This document shows, one piece after another, positions 10,131 to 20,344 of a DNA stretch of 64,000 nt. The position numbers and the translations under genes were made by a program. The stretch comes from Gyromitra esculenta (taxonomy: Eukaryota > Ascomycota > Pezizomycetes > Pezizales > Discinaceae): positions 62,001-126,000 of the forward strand of contig JBCAML010000011.1 in NCBI GenBank assembly GCA_038503075.1, written 5' to 3'. Numbering within the stretch: the stretch's first letter is position 1; the number at the start of each line of letters is the position of its first letter. The notes under the pieces were generated by a model. The model saw only the letters and a list, made by a program, of their open reading frames with translations, was not told where the DNA came from and ran no database searches.

Positions 10131-10548
10131 TTTCACGGATGGAACCGGGTAATGGGTTGAGATGAGGTTGTTTGAAGTAAGCGAAGGGTTGTTGGGATAT
10201 AATGGCTTTGTTGTTCGGTTATGTTTCGGTTGTCGCCGGGTTGTTGATTTGTACTACGGGAAAGCGGGGTATTTAAGCGGAGGATTTCGGTCGTTGTTGT
10301 TTTCTTCTCTTCTTTCCTTAAGCAACGTTCTCGTTTACCTTCTCTTGTAATTGCGGAATACTATCTCGGTTCTACCTCAGAACCCTCGCTGTCGCTGTCC
10401 ACCTCGCTGCACTTATCTCGCCTTGAGATAGACCCCTCGTAGAACTTGTAGAAACACTGCACTCCTCGAACGTGTTAGTACCTCGCCTAAGTAGCACTGC
10501 TCACCTTCAGGGATACTGAAGGGCTTAACGAGGGACTGAACCGTGAGA
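10131..10548 (+). repeat. 5' LTR of element C (418 bp)
   Basis: Ends are TTTCACGG and CGTGAGA. Features: TATTTAAG at 10270-10277, predicted self-primer AAGCAACGT at 10320-10328, hairpin with loop ACCTC at 10368-10384, hairpin with loop GCCTT at 10414-10430, and terminal compound stem at 10477-10537 holding the inner hairpin 10504-10522 with loop GGATA. Confidence 0.93.
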
Positions 10549-10550
10549 TT

Positions 10551-10559
10551 ACGTTGCTT
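10551..10559 (+). promoter_or_regulatory. Primer binding site of element C (predicted self-primed)
   Basis: ACGTTGCTT starts two bases after the LTR end, the usual U5-PBS spacing in integrated elements. It is the reverse complement of 10320-10328, about 50 nt downstream of the TATA-like box. Confidence 0.65.
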
Positions 10560-10623
10560 CCTACATCTACACCTTCTACCACCCGACCCACACAAAAGCA
10601 CACCTACCCCCATCGACTCCACT

Positions 10624-11913
10624 ATGGAAGGAGCCGCCGTCGCCACAAAACGCTTCCCCACCAGGGAAGCTTTCGCCCAAGCCTACAGAGACGATCCCGC
10701 GGAGCTCTATAATGAACTCCGAGACCTCAACCAAGCCCTAGAGGACCAAATCGATGTCCTCCAGGAAAGCGAGCGAGAAACGGAAGTCAAACTCAATACA
10801 GCTCGCATCCAAACCGATAACGCCCTCCGCCACGCCACAGAACAAGACCAACGAGTTACTGAGGCTGCAAGTCTAATCGCCCGGCTGCGACAAGAGCGAA
10901 ACGAAGCTCGAGCCGCTACCCAAGCCCCTCCCGCTCCACCTAATCTTACGGCCACCCCACCTCCACCAACAAATTCTCACCGATCAGAACGGATGCCAGA
11001 TCCTGAGAAATTCGATGGATCCCGAACTAAACTCCCTGGCTTTATCCTACAACTCCGTTCCAAACTCACTGTCAACCGAGACCGCTTCGCCAACGAGACC
11101 ACGATGATCCTCTATACTATCAACCGCATAGAAGGAGCAGCGTTGGAACAAGTTCGGCACACCGTTCTCCCCTCAGGCCTCACCACCTGGACTAGTGCGG
11201 AGCAACTCATTGCCGCCCTGGAAACTGCCTTTGGCGATCCAGACCCAACCGGCACCGCTCGACGGGAACTCCATCAACTCCGTCAAGGGCAACGTGATTT
11301 TTCGGCTTATCTAGCCGACTTTCAAAGAATCATGGGTCAGTTAAATTTCGACGAGAACTCTAAGATGGATGCCCTGGAACATGGCATGTCGGAAGAACTC
11401 AAGGAAGCAATGGTGTTTGCACCCATCGCCCCCGCTAACCTCCCGGAGATGATTCTCACCCTTACCCAATTGGACAACCGAATCCGAGCTCGCAAGGCAG
11501 AGAAACGGGGAAACGCTGCAGAAAATACGCCAATTCAGTGCCCCCGCCGCCTTCACCCCTGCTTCCTCCTTTACCCCAGGAGGACTAGCCCCTATGGACC
11601 TATCGTTCGGACGCACCAGCAATCTTTCTCGCCTCCTCAAGACCAACGATATACAATGGTCAACGGCCGAAGGAAGCTCTTGGAAGAAGAAAAACAATGG
11701 CGCCACTCTACCGGCAATTGTATGTTCTGTGCAGCCCCAGACCACTCCTACGCCAACTGTCCCTCCGCTCCCAAAAAACCAACCATGAGAGGAGCCCTCA
11801 CCGCACCCCCCACCAATCACACGTCACCTGCCTCCTCCCTGACGCCACCACCTCTCCCACCTCAGTTTTTCGCCCTAGAGGCAGCCAGCGCCTCCAGCGA
11901 GGGCTTTAACTAG
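10624..11913 (+). pseudogene. Element C gag, with two compensating frameshifts
   Basis: Very close to element B Gag from its MEGAAVATK start through the capsid domain. Between about 11,510 and 11,630 the frame is wrong (the segment rich in C, P, R and L), then returns for the NGRRKL stretch and the zinc knuckle CMFCAAPDHSYANC. The end reads GGC TTT AAC TAG: one A of the slippery TTTAAAC is missing, so gag and pol are now in the same frame, separated only by the stop. Confidence 0.9.
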
Positions 11914-14900
11914 TTCAACCAAGGTCGATCAAATGACCCTACCTTGGTTTCAAATTTTTTACCTTTATCTGCATTTTCTATTTCTGGGTTTTCTATTTCT
12001 GGTATAAGCGTGGATGATCAATTGGATGAACACTTTGTAGTAGCATGCAAGATTTCCCATAAGAATAAAGTTATCAACACCCACGCTTTACTAGATACCG
12101 GGCCTCAGGTTTTGCATTTATTGATAAAAAATTCGCGAGTCACCATTCTCTCCCTCTTACCCCCCTAAAAACACCTCGACAACTTGAAGTTATCGATGGA
12201 CGCCCTGTTGCCTCCGGAGATATCACCCATATCGCTCGACTTAATTTATCCATTGGAAACCACCAAGAACAAGCGCCCTGTTTTGTAACTCAATTGGGTC
12301 ACTATCCCTTGGTCTTAGGAATACCATGGATGAAACATCACGATGTGCATCTACAGTTCGCCGATAAACGCATTGAGTTTAACTCTAGACTCTGCACCAC
12401 CCACTGCGCCCCTCACTCCCCTGTCGTCATCTCCCCATCAATCCCTGCTCCCCAAGACTAAACATGTCCTTTATTGGCGCTGCTAGCTTTAGGACTCTTA
12501 CTAGGAAACGTACCCACCAAGCCTACGCCATGTCCCTCTATGAGATCAACAAACTCATAGACAATACAACCACCAAGGAAGAATGGAAGTCTAGGATCCC
12601 CGTTGAGTACCATGACTTCCTAGATATGTTTGACAAAGCAAAAGCCCAAGGGCTACCCCCACGCCGCCCCTATGACCATAAAATACAACTAATGGAAGGG
12701 AAGGATGCACCGTTTGGACCACTTTATGGGATGTCAAGAGAGGAACTTATTGTCCTTAAGAAATACATCGAAGATAACCTGGAGAAAGGCTTTATTCGCG
12801 CTAGCTCCTCCCCCGCCGGTTCCCCTGTATTGTTCGTGAAAAAAGCAGACGGCTCCCTACGACTATGTGTTGACTATAGAGGCCTAAACGCCATTACAGT
12901 CAAGGATCGGTACACCTCCCCTCTCATACGAGAAACTCTAGACCGATTAGCGAAAGCCCAGTGGTATACCAAGCTCGACCTCCGCGACGGGTATCATCAG
13001 ATTCGAATCGCCGAGGGAGAGGAATGGAAAACCGCTTTCCGAACCCGCTATGGCCTCTACGAATACCAGGTAATGCCCTTCGGACTGACCAACGCTCCCG
13101 GCACCTTTCAACGCTTCGTCAACGACTGCCTCACTGAATACCTAGATATCTTTTGTACAGCATACCTAGACGATATTCTCATCTACAGTGATACCTTCGA
13201 AGAACACCAAACCCATGTTCGAAAGGTCCTACAAACGCTGAAGAATAATAACATTCTCCTTAAACCCGAGAAATGTGAGTTTAACGTACAGACAACGAAG
13301 ATCTGCGCCTAATCCTCACCCCCGATGGCATTAAGATGGACGAAGAGAAATTAAAAGCCGTCCGAGAATGGGGAACTCCAAAGAGTGTCAAAGACGTACA
13401 AGCATTCCTAGGATTTGCTAACTTTTACCGCCGATTTATCCTGGGATTCTCAAAACTCGCTTCGCTCTTACTGCCCTTACAAAAAAAGGCATCAACTTCG
13501 AATGGACCGTCGAAGCGAAATCGCCTTCGAAAATCTGAAATACGCGTTCACTACGGCCCCCATCCTCATCCACTTTGACCCTGATAAAAATCATTGTGGA
13601 AACCGACGCTCAGACTTCAGATCGTGGCGGAGTCCTATCTCAGTACGATGACGCAGGAATCCTCCACCCCGTAGCCTTCTTTTCAAAGAAGCATTCACCA
13701 GCGGAATGTAATTACGAAATCTATGATAAGGAGCTATTGGCCATCATCCGTGTTTTCGAGGAATGGCGCCCCGAGCTTGAAGGATCAAAGCACCCGATTG
13801 ATGTGATTAGTGACCACAAGAATCTTGAGTACTTCATGAGTACTAAGCAACTCAATCGACGTCAAGCTAGATGGGCCGAGTACTTATCACGTTTCGATTT
13901 TGTAATCACATATCGACCAGGAAGCCAAGGAGGGAAACCCGACGCACTCACTAGGAGATCGGGAGATCTCCCCAAGGAAGGGGATGAAAGACTGGCACAC
14001 CAGAGTCAAGTGGTGTTAAAAAAGGAGAATATTGATCCTAAGCTAAGTTTGTTGTCGGCTTCTTTAACAAATGAAGCCGCTGAACTGGACGCACCCCTAA
14101 AAAAACTCTTCCTAGAAGGATATATCGCTGATAAATTCCCCGAAAAAATACTTCTAGCACTGAAGAATAAGGAACGACAGTCAAAGGAAATCACCCTTAG
14201 CGAGTGTACCGATGAAAACGATAAACTCTACTACAGAGGAAGCCTTTATGTGCCAGACTTCGACCCCCTCCGCTTAGAAATCATTAAAAGACATCACGAT
14301 ATCCCCGCAGCAGGACACCCAGGACGGGATAAAACCTTTGAACTTATAAGCAGAAGGTTTTACTGGCCAAAGATGAGAGAAATAATTGGCCGCTATGTAC
14401 GCAACTGCCATGTCTGTCAAAAGGCTAAGCCAGTTACCCAACGTACGCAAGGTGTTCTCCGTCCTCTACCCATCCCTAATCGCCCGTGGCAAGAAGTGTC
14501 TATGGATTTTGTGACAGGCCTTCCAGAATCCGATGGTTATGATGCAATTATGGTAGTAGTAGACCGCTTGTCGAAAATGCGCCATTTGATACCCTGTAAT
14601 ACCACGGTTAATTCCCGAGATGTGGCCAATCTATACCTTCAGTACGTCTGGAAACTTCATGGACTACCTACACACGTTACGTCGGACCGAGGTACTCAAT
14701 TCACGGCCCACTTCTGGAAAGAGCTCTGTCAACGCTTAGGAATTCAATCCCGAATGTCTACTGCCTTTCATCCTGAAACCGATGGACAAACCGAATGACG
14801 AAACGCAGTTATGGAGCAATACCTACGCTCCTATGTGTCCTATCAACAGGAAGACTGGAGCAAGTGGCTACCGATGGCTGAATTCTCTGCTAATAACCAA

Positions 14901-15605
14901 GAGTCAGCCAGTACTAAAGCCTCTCCCTTCTTTGCGAATTATGGCTATCACCCACGCTTCGACACCTCCATCGTTCCTGTAAAGACTTCCTCCCAAAGCC
15001 TAGACGCAGCATCTTTTGCTCAGACCATGCAAGACTTGTATGACCATTTATGGACGCAAATAAGAACGGCACAAGATATACAAGAAACCACCACTAATAA
15101 GCATCGTACGCCAGCCTCCTCTTACCAAGTCAACGATCAAGTCTTCGTTTCAATGAAGAACATCAGGACAACACGTAATGTTCGAAAACTGGATGGGAAG
15201 TGGATGGGACCCTATCCTGTTCAAAATATAGTATCTCCCTTTGCCTACGAAATTAATCATTCTGTTTCAGTCAAGTACCATCCTGTCTTTCACGTCTCTT
15301 TGTTGAAACCTGCTGCCAACGATCCCCTTCCAGGACAAGTGGTTCCTCCACCCTTCCCAGTTATAGTTAACGATCAAGAGGAGTACTTTATCGAAAAAAT
15401 TCTTGAGCAACGAATCTACCATGGACAAAGACAGTACCTTATTGAATGGACTGGCTATGCCCATCCTACCTGGGAACCCGCAGAAGATCTTCAGGATACC
15501 GCTGCCCTCGAGACATTTTTAACTACGATAACTACGACTAGTCCTAAGGTTCGCAGGAGCTCACGCTTAAGACGGGGGGCTACTTTCACGGATGGAACCG
15601 GGTAA
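11914..15605 (+). pseudogene. Element C pol (protease-RT-RNase H-integrase-chromodomain), multiply broken
   Basis: Same domain order as B. The protease frame breaks right after LLDTG (about 12,110) and recovers near 12,464. RT is intact through AYLDDILIYSDT (about 13,160). A missing base near 13,303 and shifts near 13,465-13,530 and 13,575-13,610 scramble the RT/RNase H junction. The RNase H and integrase zinc finger and DDE core (SMDFVTG, DRGTQFT) are readable. A TGA stop at 14,797-14,799 follows DGQTE. A chromodomain is present near 15,370-15,490 (EEYFIEK...QYLIEWTGYAHPTWEPAEDL). It is clearly non-functional. Confidence 0.92.
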
Positions 15606-16001
15606 TGGGTTGAGATGAGGTTGTTTGAAGTAAGCGAAGAATTGTTGGGATATAATGGCTTTGTTGTTCGGTTATGTTTTGGTTGTTGCCGGGTTGTTGA
15701 TTTGTACTACGGGAAAGCGGGGTATTTAAGCGGAGGATTTCGGTCGTTGTTGTTTTCTTCTCTTCTTTCCTTAAGCAACGTTCTCGTTTACCTTCTCTTG
15801 TAACTGTTGAATACTATCTCGGTTCTACCTCAGAACCCTCGCTGTCGCTGTCCACTTCGCTGCACTTATCTCGCCTTGAGATAGACCCCTCGTAGAACTT
15901 GTAGAAACACTGCACTCCTCGAACGTGTTAGTACCTCGCCTAAGTAGCACTGCTCACCTTCAGGGATACTGAAGGGCTTAACGAGGGACTGAACCGTGAG
16001 A
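15584..16001 (+). repeat. 3' LTR of element C (418 bp)
   Basis: Same length as the 5' LTR, with scattered substitutions but all stem-loop units preserved. It is preceded by a G-rich tract (ACGGGGGG at about 15,572-15,579), the likely polypurine tract, and followed by the GTATC duplication. Confidence 0.93.
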
Positions 16002-19000
16002 GTATCCTGCGAGATTGGGCCAGTCGAGGCTGGGTTAGACTTGATAGTGCCAGGGAGTTGGTGGTTGACGAGTCACCGGTTGGAAAACCCTTACGACCAC
16101 GCAAACTGGAAGTTCGAATCTCCTGGTTGCTGTAACCAGTGCTCTGTGACGACTGCTCCTCTTAATACCGAGAACGATATCGAATATGACGAATGGCTGG
16201 GCCTGGACGAGAATGCCCGAATAATTGGCATGGTGCGTGCAATCAATGACGAAGAAACTGAACTTCTGAAGACTCTCCCGGGAGCATACCACCAATTTGT
16301 CAATCTATTTGGCACTCCCATCCAGGAATCCTTGCCAGAACGAAGGCCATTCGATCACGCTATTGATCTCGAGCATGGGACAACCGCCCCGTGGGGTCCA
16401 ATCTATAAACTTTCGGAAAAAGAACTTGAGATTCTCCGGAAATACTTGGACAAAATGGTGGCCGAAGGGAAGATACGGCCAAGCAAGTCACCTGCCGGGT
16501 CGCCCATATTATTTGCGCCGAAACCAGACGGAGGGCTACGACTATGCGTAGATTACCGTGGCTTGAACAAGGTGACAGTAAAGAACCGATACCCTCTGCC
16601 GCTAATGTCCGAATTGCGTGATAGAGTCAATGGGGCTTCGATCTTTACCAAACTGGACCTCAAAGACGGTTTTCACCAGATCCGTATCAAAGAAGGCGAT
16701 GAGTGGAAAACAGCATTTCGTACAAGATATGGTCATTTCGAGTACACAGTCATGCCTTTCGGCTTGGCAAACGCCCCCGCAACCTTTCAAGATATGATGC
16801 ATCAGGTGCTCCGCGAATTTCTGGACCAAGGGGTCGTGGTTTATATTGACGACATCCTCATCTACTCAAAGACCCTCGAGGAACATGAGGCCTTGGTGAC
16901 CAGAGTCCTGCAGCGGTTGGAGGACGAGGGTTTGGCAGTATCCATTAAGAAAAGCTACTTTCACTTGCGGGAAGTTGAGTTTTTAGGGTACATAATTTCT
17001 GACAAAGGCGTGTCTATGTCAATGAAGAAGGTCGAGTCAATCCTTTCATGGGAAACCCCGAAGAGCATACACAACATTCAGGTATTCATTGGATTCGCCA
17101 ATTTTTACCGACGGTTCATCGAAAATTTCTCCCAAGTTGCAAGTCCCTTAACCGAGTTAACCAAAGGGGACCCCAAGAAATTCCAATGGGGTGACCGTCA
17201 AGCGATAGCCTTCGAGTACCTAAAAGTTGCCTTCACTTCAGCACCTATCCTTTGTCACTTTGCGCCGGAACGGCAGACTGTGGTAGAAACCGACGCCTCA
17301 GACTATGCGCTAGGTTGCGTCCTCTCGCAGATCATCGATAGCAAGCTACATCCCGTAGCATTCCATTCCAGAAAATTTAATAAAGCCGAACTTAACTACG
17401 AGGTGCACGATAAAGAACTACTCGCGATAGTAACCGCCTTCAAGGAATGGCGACATTACCTAGAAGAAGACCAAGCGATCGTCTATACGGACCTTAAAAA
17501 ACACGAATATTTCATGAAGGAGACAAGGATCCTAAATCGACGACAGGCTAGATGGGGGGAATATTTATCGTCATTCGACTTTAAAATCATATATCGACCT
17601 GATCAGCGTGGGAAAGCCAGATGCATTATCAAGACGACCGAAAGATCGTCCTAAGGAGGATACAACACAGCCTACGTAAGCCAAACCAAGCGGCCAAGTC
17701 GATATGACTGGCCGTCCCAGTAAGTCAATCGTTATATCCTTAATTCATAGAAAAGACGATAACACAATTGTACAAAACCAAAACGATGACCCGTTACACT
17801 TTACCGAGCTGGACTCAAACGGCAATCATCACCATTATAATTTTAATCCTAATACAACACACGAGGAGCTACTTATTTCATCAGCATCCCTCAAAGCGCT
17901 TCAAGTCCTTAAATTTAATTCGGACTTTGTGGAGCAGGTTAAAAGAAAGGTCGAGTCTGACGAAGACTATAAGGAAATTCGAGACTTAGTTAAAGCTGGC
18001 AGCGAAATCAAAAGGCTACAACACTACACAGTGATGGAGGAACTCCTCTATTGGAAAAACAGGCTAACAATCCCTAACGATGATGAAATCAAAACTACCA
18101 TTTTAGAAAATGAACACGACTCCAAGATAGCAGGACACTTTGGCATGGACAAAACCACGGAACTTGTTCAGCGGAACTTCTACTGGCCTCATATGACCGA
18201 GTGGATTACAGATTACGTCCGCTCATGCGATCCATGCCAACATAACAAATCCATGCGTCATAAGAAATATGGACTCCTGCAACCGCTAGAGACCCCATAC
18301 GCTCCATGGATGTCGATATCAACAGACTTCATCATCCAGTTACCCGAGTCGAGAGGATTCACCCAAATATGTGTAGTAGTTGACAGGTTTACCAAGATGG
18401 CGCACTTCATCCCACTAATAGAAAGAGCTACAGCAAGTGATGTGGCAAAGGCTTTTGTTGACAAAGTTTGGAAACTTCACGGGCTTCCGAAAGAAATTGT
18501 TTCAGACCGAGATGCTAAGTTCACAGGGGAATTCTGGACCTCATTATGCAAACTTCTAGACATTAAATCCAGCAAATCTACCGCATTCCATCCTGAGACC
18601 GACGGACAAACCGAAAGGGTTAATCAAGTCCTGGAAGCCTACCTAAAAAACTTCGTCAACTATGACCAAGATGACTGGTACGACCTACTGCCGTTAGCGG
18701 AGTTCGCTTACAACAATGCCGAAGCCACAGCCACTGGAATCAGCCCCTTCTATGCCAATCATGGTTTCCATCCCAGAACAGCTTGGACGATTGATACCGA
18801 AGTCAAGAATCCAGCGTCAAAGTTATACGCACATTGGCTTCAGAAAGTAAACGATTTTGCCACTACCTCGCTCAAAGCCACCCGAGAAAACATGTCCAAA
18901 TATTTTGACAAGAAACGACAGGCGGAACCATCCTTTAAGGTTGGAGATTTAGTAATGCTCGACGCCAGAAACATTAGAACCAAGCGTCCAACGAAAAAGT

Positions 19001-19389
19001 TAGCCCCTAAGTCATACGGACCCTTCCCGATTACACAAGTCGGTACTAGAGCTTGCACTTTAGATACAGGAGGTCGCTGGAGGATATTCCCCACCTTCCA
19101 TGTATCCTTGCTCGAGCCATACCAGACAAGCGTCAGGGAAACCCGAAAACAAGACCGACCGCCGCCTGACGACATTGAAGGTGACAATGAGTACGAGGTG
19201 GAATACATCGTCAAAAGCGAGAAGAGAGAAACCAAAGTGGGACGACGAACGATCAGCCGGATGTTCTATTTCATCAAATGGGTGGGATACCCGGAAGATG
19301 AGAACTCATGGGAACCTGCCGACGAAGGAGGATTAGCCAATGCAGCCGAAGCAATTGCCGAATTTCAGTCTTTACCCACAACAGCCTAA
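16002..19389 (+). pseudogene. Element D pol (RT-RNase H-integrase-chromodomain), frameshifted
   Basis: Begins in the tail of the protease. RT has LRLCVDYRGLNKVTVKN and VVVYIDDILIYSKT (about 16,840), followed by RNase H (VETDASDYALG, NYEVHDKELLAI). After RPDQRGKA (about 17,615) a base is missing where DALSRR is expected. The frame then ends, and the integrase part restarts from about 17,704: HHCC finger (HDSKIAGHFG...CDPCQ), core [37 protein letters not shown], and a C-terminal chromodomain (EVEYIVKSE...FYFIKWVGYPEDENSWEPA) ending near 19,370. Confidence 0.9.
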
Positions 19390-19607
19390 GCCATAAGCTG
19401 TTTCATATTTGTATTCTTTCCTTGCGTTTAGAATATGTATAAAATGTTTTACTACTAAAAAGAAACTAGCTGAGGGGAAAATTTTCCATCGTGGCCAAGT
19501 AAACGCGGTGGTTTTTATGTACCCAAGATGCTATAGAACCACTTTGTAATCAGTTAATTATTTTGTATTATAGTTAGACGAGGACGACTAACCTAGGAGG
19601 GGGATAC

Positions 19608-20335
19608 TGTTATACCTATTGGTAGCTTAGTTGGTTACGACTTGAGTTCGCTTAAGATGCACACATATGGACTAGCGTTCAATCCCCGACCCTGTCGGTT
19701 ATTATTAATCTTGGTTGATTATTAATAAGATTCGGATTGGATGTTTGGTTTCCTTGTGTCATCAATGACCGACTCTTTCGATCGACACTTCCCCGATTCG
19801 CTTATACGTTGCGTCGCCGGTTAATCCCGACAATCACGCCATACGATAATGAGAGGGGTAGGAGCGAAGGAAAGCGTTCAGGGTCTATGGGATTTCTTCA
19901 TGTTAGTTCATGTTATTACATAGCCTTTGTATTCGACACTTGACTACTATAAGTAGTCCAGTGTTCTACCGTTGAGAAGGGTCTTCTTCCGGATCATTAG
20001 CGACGAAGAACGAGCCTTATCAATATTATATTGTTTCTAGCAAAATTACTTCCGTGCAATTTACTCTATTACTTGTGAATTACTTTTATCTCGCTTAGCA
20101 AGGCTTTGGCCCTTCAGCGTTAGTTATTAAAACCTTACTATTGGAAGTTCTTCACGGAACTTTGCTCGATCCCTACTTTGAACCCTACGGTTATCTTTTA
20201 GCGGTTCATAAGAAGCAGTTAGGACTTGCGCCTGTGTATTGTGTTGCGGATAGCAACCGGGCAGGTTATAGCGTCTAGATTGTTATCTAAAGCTTCTTGG
20301 AGATTTCCTGTGCGGTAAGAAGTACCGGTCTTACA
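19608..20335 (+). repeat. 3' LTR of element D (728 bp)
   Basis: Starts TGTTATACC right after the purine tract and ends GTCTTACA before LINE-1 sequence. Its first 80 bases resemble a tRNA gene: an A-box-like TAGCTTAGTTGG (19623-19634) and a B-box-like GCGTTCAATCC (19675-19685). A 100-bp remnant of its 3' end recurs at 39091-39190. Confidence 0.8.
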
Positions 20336-20344
20336 GTAAAACGA

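Larger units (their letters stand above)
10131..16001 (+). mobile_element. Ty3/Gypsy chromovirus C, complete but decayed
   Basis: Plus-strand element with two 418-bp LTRs (10131-10548 and 15584-16001), flanked by a perfect 5-bp duplication GTATC (10126-10130 and 16002-16006). The LTRs differ at roughly eight sites by eye, so it is older than element A. Its coding region has several frameshifts and a TGA stop, and the gag-pol slip site is lost. Confidence 0.95.
16002..20335 (+). mobile_element. Ty3/Gypsy chromovirus D, right part
   Basis: The right part of an older Gypsy element (left piece at 10045-10130, and more beyond the window). It includes pol, a 3' untranslated segment with a purine tract AGGAGGGGG (19,595-19,603) and a canonical TG...CA 3' LTR. 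It differs from the A/B/C family in LTR ends, LTR length and pol sequence. It lies in the 3' end of LINE-1. Confidence 0.88.

Noticed and set aside
10504..10522. Terminal LTR structure as a hammerhead ribozyme
   Set aside because: The CUGANGA and GAAA core sequences are absent; only the compound-stem geometry is superficially similar.
16100..16135. GTTCGAATCTCC resembling a tRNA B-box
   Set aside because: It lies inside element D pol coding sequence and has no matching A-box or stems.
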